Shown: positions 14,808-21,078, counted from the first letter of the stretch. The stretch is DNA of 32,278 nt from Oscillospiraceae bacterium (GCA_017416445.1 JAFQCJ010000007.1:1-32278); one strand, 5' to 3'. Notes: generated by a model not told the origin, from the letters alone. A program made the numbers and translations.

Positions 14808-15296
14808 ATGAACATCACATTTGAACCGGGATATCAGCGGGGTAAGGACTTGCTGCCCCTGTTTTTAGAGTACGGCCAGCTACTGAGCGATCGCGGCGGT
14901 GAGGCAATGCGCCAATGCCTTGCCGTGCAGAACTATGACGAGGAGATCCAGCATCTGGAAGAAAAATATGGTCAACCCCGGGGTCGTCTCTTTCTGGTGC
15001 GCTGCGACGGCGCGGTGGCGGGATGTATTGCCATTCGCTATCTGGAGGAAGGCATTTGCGAACTCAAGCGCGTGTATCTGCGAGAGGAATATCGCGGCTG
15101 CGGCGTGGGAAAAATGATGATGGAAAAGATCCTTGCCGAGGCCAGGGAGGCGGGATATCGCCGTATGCGTCTTGATACCGTGCCCTATTTGGATGCGGCC
15201 CATGGACTGTATGTACAATTTGGTTTCTACGAGATTGAGAAGTACTACTTTACAAATCCGGTAGAAGAAGCCATTTACATGGAAAAAATGCTATAA
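14808..15296 (+). CDS. GNAT-family N-acetyltransferase
   Basis: A 162-residue GNAT enzyme that would transfer acetyl from acetyl-CoA to an unidentified amine. The core strand 'ICELKRVYLREEYRGCGVGKMMME' contains the acetyl-CoA loop R-G-C-G-V-G-K. It is followed by 'AGYRRMRLDTVPYLDAAHGLYVQFGF', typical of the family's last strands and helix. A strong GGAAGGAGG lies before the ATG, 30 nt after the homocysteine methyltransferase stop, so the two are probably co-transcribed. It is unlike the other GNAT in the window in length and sequence. Confidence 0.88.
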   Translation: MNITFEPGYQRGKDLLPLFLEYGQLLSDRGGEAMRQCLAVQNYDEEIQHLEEKYGQPRGRLFLVRCDGAVAGCIAIRYLEEGICELKRVYLREEYRGCGVGKMMMEKILAEAREAGYRRMRLDTVPYLDAAHGLYVQFGFYEIEKYYFTNPVEEAIYMEKML

Positions 15297-15303
15297 AGTG
15301 TGT

Positions 15304-15340
15304 AAAAACACGGAGGTCTCTGAGAGACCTCCGTGTTTTT
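15304..15340. terminator. Strong bidirectional terminator
   Basis: A 17-bp perfect stem (15304-15320 with 15324-15340) has a TGA loop and A5/T5 ends. It closes the GNAT gene and the convergent bactofilin gene. Confidence 0.93.
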
Positions 15341-15352
15341 ACGATACAGTTG

Positions 15353-15934
15353 TTATTCCCGCTCGATGGTCAGCTTACCCTTGATGACAGCACCTCGGGC
15401 CATGGCCATGGTGGCAGCGGTAATATTGCCAGTAATACGGGCGGTAGCTTCCAGTGCAAGAGCACCTCTTACCACAATGTCGCCTACTACATTGCCGGAG
15501 CAGACCATCTCCTCGGCGATGATGTTGCCGGTAACAGTAGCCTTGTCAGAGATGTTCACACTGCCGGAAATCGTGCAGTCGCCGGTCAGGTGGCAGTTGA
15601 CCACATTAAGGCTGGTAGCGGTAATATTACCGGTGGCTGTGGCCCGGAGGGTCACATTTCCGTCAGAGGAGATGTCGCCATTGAAATTGCCGGCGAATTC
15701 CACATCACCCTTGCTGCTGAGCTTACCCTCCAGTGTGGTGCCGGGAGCCAGAAAAGTGGCGGGAACGAGGGTGTAGGGTGCAGCCGGTACCGGCTCTGCC
15801 ACAGAGGCGGCTGCCACTTCGGTACTCAGGGTCTGCTGCTCCACAACGGCTTCTCCCGCAGCGGATTCGAAGCGGCCGGAACCTACGCCGAACACATCAT
15901 AAACGGCCTTGCTGAAATTCTCTTTCTTACTCAT
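15353..15934 (-). CDS. Bactofilin (polymer-forming cytoskeletal protein)
   Basis: Bactofilins polymerise into cytoskeletal filaments that position envelope enzymes. The 193-residue protein has a disordered Ala/Val/Pro/Glu-rich N-terminus (to about residue 60) and then the bactofilin core. There, short strands with regular Gly turns ('GKLSSKGDVEFAGNFNGDI', 'GDCTISGSVNISD', 'GNVVGDIVVRGAL') form a right-handed beta-helix, ending 'ARGAVIKGKLTIERE'. The start at 15934 has GGAGG 7 nt upstream. It lies 45 nt downstream of the deacetylase-like gene on the same strand, so both likely share the promoter at 16913-16941. Confidence 0.9.
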   Translation of the reverse strand: MSKKENFSKAVYDVFGVGSGRFESAAGEAVVEQQTLSTEVAAASVAEPVPAAPYTLVPATFLAPGTTLEGKLSSKGDVEFAGNFNGDISSDGNVTLRATATGNITATSLNVVNCHLTGDCTISGSVNISDKATVTGNIIAEEMVCSGNVVGDIVVRGALALEATARITGNITAATMAMARGAVIKGKLTIERE

Positions 15935-15979
15935 GTGGTTTCCTCCCGGCAAAAATATGGATATAGTCGGTGAAAGGTT

Positions 15980-16873
15980 TTATTCAGGATACGCAAACAG
16001 AACAGGTTTGACATCGGGAGTCAATGCTGCCATCGCAAAGCCGCGCTGGCGCAGGCAATCCATGATCCCGGGCATAGCCTCCAGCGTTGTGGTGCGGGAG
16101 GCATCGTCATGGAGCAGCAGGATCGCCCGGTCAAGACCGGCAAGGGAGTCGCTTACCCGAAGTACCAGCTCCTCGGCGTCCAGCTGTGTGCCGCCGGCTC
16201 CGCCGTCAGCCGACAGATTCCAGTCGTAGGGCACAAACCCGCGGCGGATCATCTCCGCGATCAATTCATGGTAAAGGCCGGCATCATAGCTGTTGATACT
16301 GCCGCCGATGAAGCGGAATACCGTGGGCTTATTGCCGGTGGCGGTCTCAATATATGTATACAGAGCATACATGTCTGCCAGATAGGCCTCCACCGAGGAG
16401 TACACGGCAGAATAGTCGTTGCTCCAACTGCCCATGCCCAGCGTGTGGCCGCCATCTACAATGGCGCGGAGACGGGCGTCGTATTCCGGATCACCTGCCG
16501 TATTACCTGAGACGAAGAATGTGGCCTGTACCCCCTCTTCTGCCAGAAGGGACAATAAGGTGTCGGTACAGGCAGAGGGGCCGCCATTAAAGGTGAGATA
16601 GGCAGTGTTGGCGGTGCGCTCGGTAGCTGCATACGCTTGCGGCGCATAAAAGTCAGGATAGAGGGACTGATATGCCAGAGGCTCGGTTTCTACATCTTGC
16701 ATTGCCTCTATGTCGATGCCGTACTCCGCCTCCAGCATCGCTGCGGCGGCTTTGTAACGGTGATGGTACAGCAGGGCAAGAGCGGAAAGGATCAGCACCA
16801 ACAGCGCGATAACCAACAGCAGCATATTTTTATAGAATCGGACTGAGCCGATGTAGCGGTTGTGTTCTGACAT
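15980..16873 (-). CDS. Polysaccharide deacetylase-like membrane protein, probably inactive
   Basis: A 297-residue NodB-fold protein anchored by one membrane helix (residues 17-37). The family motifs are placed but altered. TFDDGP is TFNGGP (94-99), so the catalytic and metal-binding aspartates are Asn96 and Gly97. The metal-binding H-x3-H segment is 'MGSWSND' (147-153), lacking both histidines. 'FRFIGGS' (187-192) and 'LLLHD' (His255) remain. With the Asp-His-His triad gone, deacetylation is unlikely, and the protein may bind glycan or act as a scaffold. AAGGAGG lies 5 nt before the ATG. It is followed by bactofilin in the same unit. Confidence 0.87.
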   Translation of the reverse strand: MSEHNRYIGSVRFYKNMLLLVIALLVLILSALALLYHHRYKAAAAMLEAEYGIDIEAMQDVETEPLAYQSLYPDFYAPQAYAATERTANTAYLTFNGGPSACTDTLLSLLAEEGVQATFFVSGNTAGDPEYDARLRAIVDGGHTLGMGSWSNDYSAVYSSVEAYLADMYALYTYIETATGNKPTVFRFIGGSINSYDAGLYHELIAEMIRRGFVPYDWNLSADGGAGGTQLDAEELVLRVSDSLAGLDRAILLLHDDASRTTTLEAMPGIMDCLRQRGFAMAALTPDVKPVLFAYPE

Positions 16874-16912
16874 GGCGCCTCCTTTTGCCGGGTTTTGATA
16901 TATCTTCACACC

Positions 16913-16941
16913 ATTATAGCATGGAAAGAATGTATGTACAA
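16913..16941 (-). promoter_or_regulatory. Promoter of the deacetylase-like/bactofilin operon
   Basis: On the minus strand TTGTAC (16936-16941), a 17-bp spacer and a perfect TATAAT (16913-16918). The leader is about 35 nt. Confidence 0.75.
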
Positions 16942-17002
16942 GGAAAAATTAACTTTATCTGGTGAAAAGGGGCTGCAGAGGAACCCGCGGTATTTCACAA
17001 GA

Positions 17003-17284
17003 CTACAGTGTGAAACGCAGTACCCGCTGCAGCCGCAGCTGTGCCCGCGTGAGGCAGCGTGAAACGGAGGAAGGATTTACCGCCAGCTGTCGGGCGATTT
17101 CGGAAACAGAGAGGTTTTCATAAAAATACAGGTGTACGATTTGCCGCTGCCGTGCCGTCAGATCCTCCATGGCCTCCGGCAGATACCGCCGCAGCCGTCC
17201 CAGGCGCAGAGAGTTGTCCTGGGGCGAGACGGAAAAGGGATCGAAACCGCCGCTGTAGCGCTCGTCAAAGTGTGTAGTTTTCAT
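17003..17284 (-). CDS. Sigma-70 region 4-like DNA-binding protein
   Basis: The 93-residue protein is almost only a sigma region 4 helix-turn-helix. 'LTARQRQIVHLYFYENLSV' runs into 'SEIARQLAVNPSSVSRCLTRA', matching the region 4.2 pattern. Region 2, needed for -10 recognition, is absent, so it cannot be a complete sigma factor. It may be a transcription regulator or part of a split sigma. Its start overlaps the upstream coiled-coil gene by 20 nt, so translation is probably coupled. GGAG lies 11 nt before the ATG. Similar pairs occur in clostridial genomes and mobile elements. Confidence 0.78.
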   Translation of the reverse strand: MKTTHFDERYSGGFDPFSVSPQDNSLRLGRLRRYLPEAMEDLTARQRQIVHLYFYENLSVSEIARQLAVNPSSVSRCLTRAQLRLQRVLRFTL

Positions 17285-17498
17285 TGCGATGGAAGCTCCT
17301 TTCGTAGTAGTGGGCGGTTAGGTCGCGAAGCTGGCGGCACTGACGCAGCAGGGGTTGCAAATCGCGAACACGGCGGCAGAGCCGATGGCGGGATTCTTCG
17401 TCGTCGGTTTCCCGCGCCATTTTTTGCAGGATTGCAATACGCTGCCGCAACAGCTGAGACGAGTAATCGTATTGTTCTGAGAGTTCCAGAAGGGTCAT
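17265..17498 (-). CDS. Small helical protein paired with the sigma-like gene
   Basis: 77 residues, predicted almost entirely helical, with heptad-like Leu/Arg spacing ('LLRQRIAILQKMARETDD', 'RDLQPLLRQCRQLRDL') that suggests a coiled coil. Start 17498 places the ribosome site GAGGAG 8 nt upstream; ATG at 17504 is an alternative. Its 3' end overlaps the sigma-region-4 gene, so the two proteins are probably made together and may interact. No enzymatic motif is seen, and function is unknown. Confidence 0.65.
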   Translation of the reverse strand: MTLLELSEQYDYSSQLLRQRIAILQKMARETDDEESRHRLCRRVRDLQPLLRQCRQLRDLTAHYYERSFHRNENYTL

Positions 17499-17568
17499 TG
17501 ACATCACTCCTCGTAAGTACAGACAAAGGGAAAAGGGAAAAAAGAGAGGGATTTGGGGAAAAATTATG

Positions 17569-17597
17569 TTGACAAACGACCTGCTTTCTGTTAATAT
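17569..17597 (+). promoter_or_regulatory. Promoter of the tRNA-Thr/tRNA-Tyr unit
   Basis: A perfect TTGACA (17569-17574), 17 bp, then TAATAT (17592-17597). The tRNA-Thr begins 17 nt after the -10. Confidence 0.8.
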
Positions 17598-17614
17598 CTA
17601 TCCGTTGGTTCTTT

Positions 17615-17689
17615 GCTGGTGTAGCACAGTGGTAGTGCAGCTGATTTGTAATCAGCAGGTCGGGGGTTCGAATCCGTCCACCAGCTCCA
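17615..17689 (+). tRNA. tRNA-Thr (anticodon TGT)
   Basis: A 75-nt cloverleaf with encoded CCA. The acceptor GCTGGTG pairs with CACCAGC, and the anticodon arm GCTGA-TTTGTAA-TCAGC gives anticodon TGT. It is co-transcribed with tRNA-Tyr. Confidence 0.97.
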
Positions 17690-17700
17690 AAATTTCATAT

Positions 17701-17785
17701 GGGGGAATTCCCGAGTGGCCAAAGGGGGCAGACTGTAAATCTGTTGTCAACGACTTCGGTGGTTCGAATCCACCTTCCCCCACCA
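17701..17785 (+). tRNA. tRNA-Tyr (anticodon GTA)
   Basis: An 85-nt class II tRNA with long variable arm and encoded CCA. The acceptor GGGGGAA pairs with TTCCCCC, and the anticodon arm CAGACTGTAAATCTG gives anticodon GTA. It starts 11 nt after tRNA-Thr. Confidence 0.97.
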
Positions 17786-17822
17786 AAAATACCGATTGCC
17801 CGTCAGGGCGGTCGGTATTTTT
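17786..17822 (+). terminator. Terminator of the tRNA unit
   Basis: AAAATACCGA (17786-17795) pairs with TCGGTATTTT (17812-17821), with an inner GCCC/GGGC stem, followed by T. Confidence 0.88.
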
Positions 17823-17828
17823 ACGTTT

Positions 17829-17918
17829 AAGGTGGATTCGAAAGGCGGCTCTTAGCAACAGTCCGGTGGACTGTTGCAACCGCCGTGGCTTTTCCGCAGA
17901 AAAGCGAATCCACCTTCC
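17829..17918 (+). repeat. tRNA-tail palindromic element, copy 2 (tRNA-Tyr locus)
   Basis: AAGGTGGATTCGAA (17829-17842) is the exact reverse complement of tRNA-Tyr bases 17763-17776. CGAATCCACCTTCC (17905-17918) is an exact direct copy of 17765-17778. Between them lies a 10-bp hairpin GCAACAGTCC-GGT-GGACTGTTGC (17855-17877) inside GGCGG/CCGCC (17844-17848/17880-17884), then GCTTTTC-CGCA-GAAAAGC (17888-17894/17899-17905). The 19-nt core AACAGTCCGGTGGACTGTT is shared with copy 1. Confidence 0.75.
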
Positions 17919-17964
17919 TCGTATTACGAAGCACCTAAGTAGTCGGTTTATATTCTGCGCCCTC

Positions 17965-17993
17965 TTGCGCACGGCGCAATCTCGTGCTATAGT
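17965..17993 (+). promoter_or_regulatory. Promoter of the zinc-ribbon protein gene
   Basis: TTGCGC (17965-17970), 17 bp, TATAGT (17988-17993). An inverted repeat TTGCGC-ACG-GCGCAA (17965-17979) overlaps the -35 and could be an operator. Confidence 0.6.
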
Positions 17994-18034
17994 GGGGAAA
18001 AGAGTGGAAAAATCCCCAAAGGAGGCGCAAAAGT

Positions 18035-19036
18035 ATGAAAGAGGGAACGAAACAGGTAAAATTCTGCATCCATTGTGGGGCGGAGTTTTCCTCTGAGGCG
18101 AAATTCTGTCCCGATTGCGGCAAGCCCCGCCATGTGGCAGCAGAGCGTCCCGCTACGGAGAATCCCGTGGTAGCGGGGACGGCCTCGGTGCTGTCCGATC
18201 CGAAAAAACGCCGTGTTGTCCTTATTGTGGTGGCGGTGGTGTTTGTCCTCGTTTTGTCTTTTGCGCTGCTGGGCGGCGGCAAAGAAAATCCAAAGGATGA
18301 CCTGACTCAAGACCCCGTGATCAGCGACAACGCCGATGCTGCCGTACCCGATGACGATGGCAAGGCGGCGCAGGACGATGTCGGCAGCACAGAGGTGCCC
18401 GATGACTCCACCGACAGTACTGCCTCCAACGAGAGCGACAAGCAGGATACGGAGCAGAAGAATGGGCCTGAGCAGGAAGTCGGCCCGTGGCTGCTGCCCG
18501 ATCCCAGCCGTATCAGCGGCTATCACTTTGCGCTGAATCCGGACTATACCGACTTTGCCTTCTATACCTCCTCCACCCCCGGTGATGAGAGTATCGGTGA
18601 AGCGTATGTAGCAGCACTGGAAGCGCTGGGCTACAAGGTGGTGGACACGGACTACGAAGAATTCGGCAGTGCCGGAGACGTACAGAAATGGTATCTTCTC
18701 CATGAGAATGTCAGCCGCGAAGGGGAAGAGGGTGCCTCCGGCTCCGTGCAGCTGAAACTGCTTCACTTTTTTGACAACCACTATAAAGAATTTACCATTA
18801 CCTTCAGCGAAGGCATTTCTGTGGACGGCTACGACCCTGAGCCTGCCAACAGCGGCGGTGACGACTTCTTTGACAAGGAAGACTGCGGCTATTGCCACGG
18901 CAGAGGCACCTGCAGCACCTGCAACGGCAGTGGACGGGTGCAGAAATACCAGCACGGCATCGGTTGGGAGTGGTACGACTGCTCTCATTGCTCCATGGGC
19001 GAGTGCCGCTTCTGCGGCGGCAGCGGCAAGGCCTAA
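18035..19036 (+). CDS. Zinc-ribbon membrane protein with DnaJ-type cysteine repeats
   Basis: A 333-residue protein. The N-terminal zinc ribbon has two CxxC pairs ('FCIHCG', 'FCPDCG', residues 10-30). A membrane helix follows (about residues 60-80), then an acidic disordered linker rich in Asp/Ser/Glu (85-150) and a soluble alpha/beta domain (about 155-275). The end carries CxxC motifs of DnaJ central-domain type: 'CGYCHGRGTCSTCNGSGR' and 'CSHCSMGECRFCGGSGKA'. The zinc ribbon is likely cytoplasmic and the rest outside. Function is unknown; the C-terminal cysteines may bind zinc or act in thiol chemistry. AAAGGAGG lies before the ATG. Confidence 0.8.
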   Translation: MKEGTKQVKFCIHCGAEFSSEAKFCPDCGKPRHVAAERPATENPVVAGTASVLSDPKKRRVVLIVVAVVFVLVLSFALLGGGKENPKDDLTQDPVISDNADAAVPDDDGKAAQDDVGSTEVPDDSTDSTASNESDKQDTEQKNGPEQEVGPWLLPDPSRISGYHFALNPDYTDFAFYTSSTPGDESIGEAYVAALEALGYKVVDTDYEEFGSAGDVQKWYLLHENVSREGEEGASGSVQLKLLHFFDNHYKEFTITFSEGISVDGYDPEPANSGGDDFFDKEDCGYCHGRGTCSTCNGSGRVQKYQHGIGWEWYDCSHCSMGECRFCGGSGKA

Positions 19037-19057
19037 CACATAACAAGTTTCAACATT

Positions 19058-19089
19058 CCTCCCCATCCGCTTTGCGGGTGGGGAGGTTT
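19058..19089 (+). terminator. Terminator of the zinc-ribbon protein gene
   Basis: A 13-bp stem with one G-U pair (19058-19070 with 19074-19086) has a TTT loop and is followed by TTTG and further T-rich sequence. Confidence 0.8.
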
Positions 19090-19248
19090 GTCATTTTCCC
19101 TCTCTTGCTCCAAGATTCCCGCTCCGTCCCGTCCTGCCCGCTGCATCGGTGTTGTCGGGTGCAAAAACCATACGCACCCCCTCGGCATATCCGCCGCAGG
19201 ATATGGATAGACTATCTGTGGAAGAACAAGTTTCTTGTAAGCGAAACT

Positions 19249-19277
19249 ATCGTATCACAAGAATCTTGAAATGTCAA
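19249..19277 (-). promoter_or_regulatory. Divergent promoter inside the operator array
   Basis: On the minus strand a perfect TTGACA (19272-19277), 17 bp, TACGAT (19249-19254). The second operator lies wholly in its spacer and the first just past its start. No substantial gene follows. Only a 26-codon ORF (19171 to 19091, preceded by GAGGGGG) is present before the convergent neighbour, in a 190-bp stretch that otherwise holds nothing I recognise. Confidence 0.4.
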
Positions 19278-19309
19278 TGGCAAAATAACAAGTTTCTTGT
19301 TTTGTGTTC

Positions 19310-19338
19310 TTGACATCCCCTGTCGAATTAGGTAGAAT
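19310..19338 (+). promoter_or_regulatory. Promoter of the XRE-S24 repressor gene
   Basis: A perfect TTGACA (19310-19315), 17 bp, TAGAAT (19333-19338). Operators flank it on both sides. Confidence 0.8.
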
Positions 19339-19378
19339 AAAGGTGAAATCACAAGAAACTTGTAAAGGAGTGGAGACC

Positions 19379-20122
19379 ATGAGCTTTGGTGAGCAGCTGC
19401 GTCATCGACGGGAAGAGCTGGGACTGACCCGCGATACGCTGGCGGAACGACTGGGATTGAGCCGCAGTGCCATCGGTAACTACGAAACGGATATCGCTTT
19501 TCCAAAAGAAGAGGTGTTGCTGAAGCTGTTTAACGCACTGGAGGTGGATCCCAACTATCTCTTCCGCGGCAGTTATCGCCACAGTTTTTTGTGCAGCGAA
19601 GGTGAGCAGCATCTGATCGAGCAGTACCGCGCCTTGCCCCAGGCAGCCCGACAGACGGTACGGGCGGTGATGGAGGGTTTTATGCAGGTGCAGCGGGAAA
19701 GCGAAGGGGAGAAACCTGTCCGGGAAAAACGGATGATCCCGCTGTATGCTTCCCCTGCGGCAGCAGGCTTTGCTGCCCCTGTGTTTATGGAGGACTATGA
19801 ACTGATCGAAGTCACCGATGAGGTACCTCCCGCCGCGGATATGGCGGTGCGGATCCAGGGTGACTCCATGGAGCCCTATATTACTGACGGCTCGGTGGTC
19901 TATGTCAATCACGACCCCTTGCAGAGTGGAGATGTGGGGATCTTCTGCGTGGATGGGGAGATGTTGTGTAAGCAGTATCATCGGGATGCCCTGGGTGTGG
20001 TATACCTTTTCTCTCTCAACCGCAGGCGCAGTGACCTGGATGTGGTTTTTTATTCCGGCAGTGGACGGAGTATCACCTGCTTCGGGCGAGTGATGATCCA
20101 CGGTTTGCCGATCCCCGAATAA
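19379..20122 (+). CDS. XRE-family repressor with S24 (LexA-like) self-cleaving domain
   Basis: 247 residues. The N-terminal helix-turn-helix (residues 5-60) contains 'DTLAERLGLSRSAIGNYE'. A linker to about residue 115 leads to a peptidase S24 domain: likely cleavage bond Ala129-Gly130 in 'SPAAAGF', nucleophile Ser163 in 'QGDSMEP', and general base Lys198 in 'MLCKQY'. In this family DNA damage via RecA, or another stress, triggers self-cleavage and derepression. ATG at 19379 has AAAGGAG upstream. Four matching palindromes lie upstream, so it almost certainly represses itself. Its other targets are outside the window or lost. Confidence 0.92.
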   Translation: MSFGEQLRHRREELGLTRDTLAERLGLSRSAIGNYETDIAFPKEEVLLKLFNALEVDPNYLFRGSYRHSFLCSEGEQHLIEQYRALPQAARQTVRAVMEGFMQVQRESEGEKPVREKRMIPLYASPAAAGFAAPVFMEDYELIEVTDEVPPAADMAVRIQGDSMEPYITDGSVVYVNHDPLQSGDVGIFCVDGEMLCKQYHRDALGVVYLFSLNRRRSDLDVVFYSGSGRSITCFGRVMIHGLPIPE

Positions 20123-20124
20123 GC

Positions 20125-20162
20125 AAAAAAGGAGCCGCACCGAAAAGTGTTCGGTGCGGCTC
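20125..20162 (-). terminator. Minus-strand intrinsic terminator
   Basis: A 13-bp stem GAGCCGCACCGAA/TTCGGTGCGGCTC (20132-20144/20150-20162) is followed on the minus strand by C and T6. The plus strand has no T run, so it serves a minus-strand transcript, although no minus-strand gene is present. Confidence 0.7.
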
Positions 20163-20290
20163 AAGCAACGGGTGGGATATTGGAAAGCTTCCACAACTAT
20201 CTTACACCCGTGGACAGCTGTTTGTCCATGGGAGCTTTTGTCATACCCCGTCGAAACGCACAAAAAATCTTGTCGTTTGTGAGCGTTTAG
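20125..20290 (-). ncRNA. Putative structured RNA next to hpf (raiA-motif candidate)
   Basis: The gap upstream of hpf is rich in pairing. ACGGGTG/CACCCGT encloses GATA/TATC and GGAA/TTCC in one bulged hairpin (about 20169-20212). There is also GGACA/TGTCC (20213-20228 region) and AAACGC/GCGTTT with ACAAA/TTTGT (20257-20288). On the minus strand the block ends in a terminator. raiA-motif RNAs are large structured RNAs usually found upstream of this very gene in Firmicutes, so that class is a candidate. Orientation is inferred from the terminator only, and the 5' end is a guess. Confidence 0.42.
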
Positions 20291-20310
20291 CAGAATGTGC
20301 ACAAAAGCCC

Positions 20311-20339
20311 TTTTCAATTTTGGCAAAATGTGCTATACT
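20311..20339 (+). promoter_or_regulatory. Promoter of hpf
   Basis: TTTTCA (20311-20316), 17 bp, TATACT (20334-20339). The leader is about 65 nt and contains a GAGGG/CCCTC hairpin. Confidence 0.55.
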
Positions 20340-20412
20340 GCACAAAAGGATGAGGGGAAATCCCTCCCCGACCCTTTTCTATAAAGTCCCGTAAGGCAGA
20401 AAGGAGCCAACT

Positions 20413-20949
20413 ATGAAGTTCACATTTGCTTGCAAGAAGATCTCTCTCAGCGACAGTATCAAGGAGTATGCCGAGAAGAAGATCGGAAAGCTGGACCGCT
20501 ATTTTAATGAGGAAGCGGATGCCTTTGTGACCTTTGCCGTGGAGAAGAAGAACCGCTGCTCGGTGGAACTGACTGTCCGCGCTGCCAACGGAACGCTGTT
20601 CCGTGCTCAGGAGGAGGATCCCGATGGTGATATGCGCGGTGCCATTGATGGTGCGGTGGCGTTCATTGAGCGTCGGATCCGAAAGAATAAGACCCGTCTT
20701 GCCAAGAATCTCCGTCCCGAGGTGGTGGCCCCCGAGGTTCCCGAGTTCGAGATCGCGGAGGAGGATGAGTTCCATGTGGTGCGTACCAAGCACTTCGTGG
20801 TCAAGCCCATGACGGTGGACGAGGCCATCCTGCAGATGAACCTGTTGGGACACAGCTTTTATGTGTTCCGCAATGTGGCAGACGAGACCGTTTCCGTGGT
20901 CTATGCCCGTAATAACGGCGGCTACGGCATTATCGAGACGGATAAATAA
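20413..20949 (+). CDS. hpf: Ribosome hibernation promoting factor, long form
   Basis: A 178-residue HPF/RaiA family protein that binds the 30S decoding region and joins ribosomes into inactive 100S dimers in slow growth. The N-terminal domain (residues 1-100) has the beta-alpha-beta pattern with 'DSIKEYAEKKIGKLDRYF'. A short charged linker follows, then the C-terminal dimerisation domain (about 120-175) with 'VVRTKHFVVKPMTVDEAILQM' and 'GHSFYVFRN', diagnostic of the long form. AAAGGAG precedes the ATG. It is a single-gene unit with its own promoter and terminator. Confidence 0.95.
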   Translation: MKFTFACKKISLSDSIKEYAEKKIGKLDRYFNEEADAFVTFAVEKKNRCSVELTVRAANGTLFRAQEEDPDGDMRGAIDGAVAFIERRIRKNKTRLAKNLRPEVVAPEVPEFEIAEEDEFHVVRTKHFVVKPMTVDEAILQMNLLGHSFYVFRNVADETVSVVYARNNGGYGIIETDK

Positions 20950-20959
20950 AGGATTGCAC

Positions 20960-20989
20960 AAAAAACCTCGCCTCACGGCGGGGTTTTTT
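20960..20989 (+). terminator. Terminator of hpf
   Basis: CCTCGCC (20966-20972) pairs with GGCGGGG (20977-20983) with one G-U, flanked by A6 and T6. Confidence 0.87.
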
Positions 20990-21012
20990 ACTGCTTCTTT
21001 TCACACTTTAGC

Positions 21013-21041
21013 TTGCAAAAGGGAAAGAAATTTGATAGGAT
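21013..21041 (+). promoter_or_regulatory. Probable promoter of pssA
   Basis: TTGCAA (21013-21018), 17 bp, TAGGAT (21036-21041). Both hexamers are 4/6 to consensus. Confidence 0.45.
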
Positions 21042-21078
21042 AGGGTATCTGAAATAAAGAGAAGAGGTTTCCATTATA

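Larger units (their letters stand above)
19226..19363. promoter_or_regulatory. Four-site operator array of the XRE-S24 repressor
   Basis: Sites of the form ACAAG-N3-CTTGT lie at 19226-19238, 19257-19269 (last base A), 19288-19300 and 19351-19363. Their starts are 31, 31 and 63 bp apart, about three, three and six helical turns, so all face one side. The third site is just upstream of the repressor's -35 and the fourth lies between its likely start of transcription and its ribosome site. The motif is not the B. subtilis-type LexA box. Confidence 0.8.

Noticed and set aside
17566-18096. A 176-codon frame across tRNA-Thr, tRNA-Tyr and the repeat element
   Set aside because: It reads through two tRNAs, a terminator and a palindromic repeat, and has no ribosome site.
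19226-19363. LexA/SOS boxes of the usual Firmicute type
   Set aside because: The sites are ACAAG-N3-CTTGT, not GAAC-N4-GTTC; the regulator has an XRE-type rather than LexA-type DNA-binding domain.
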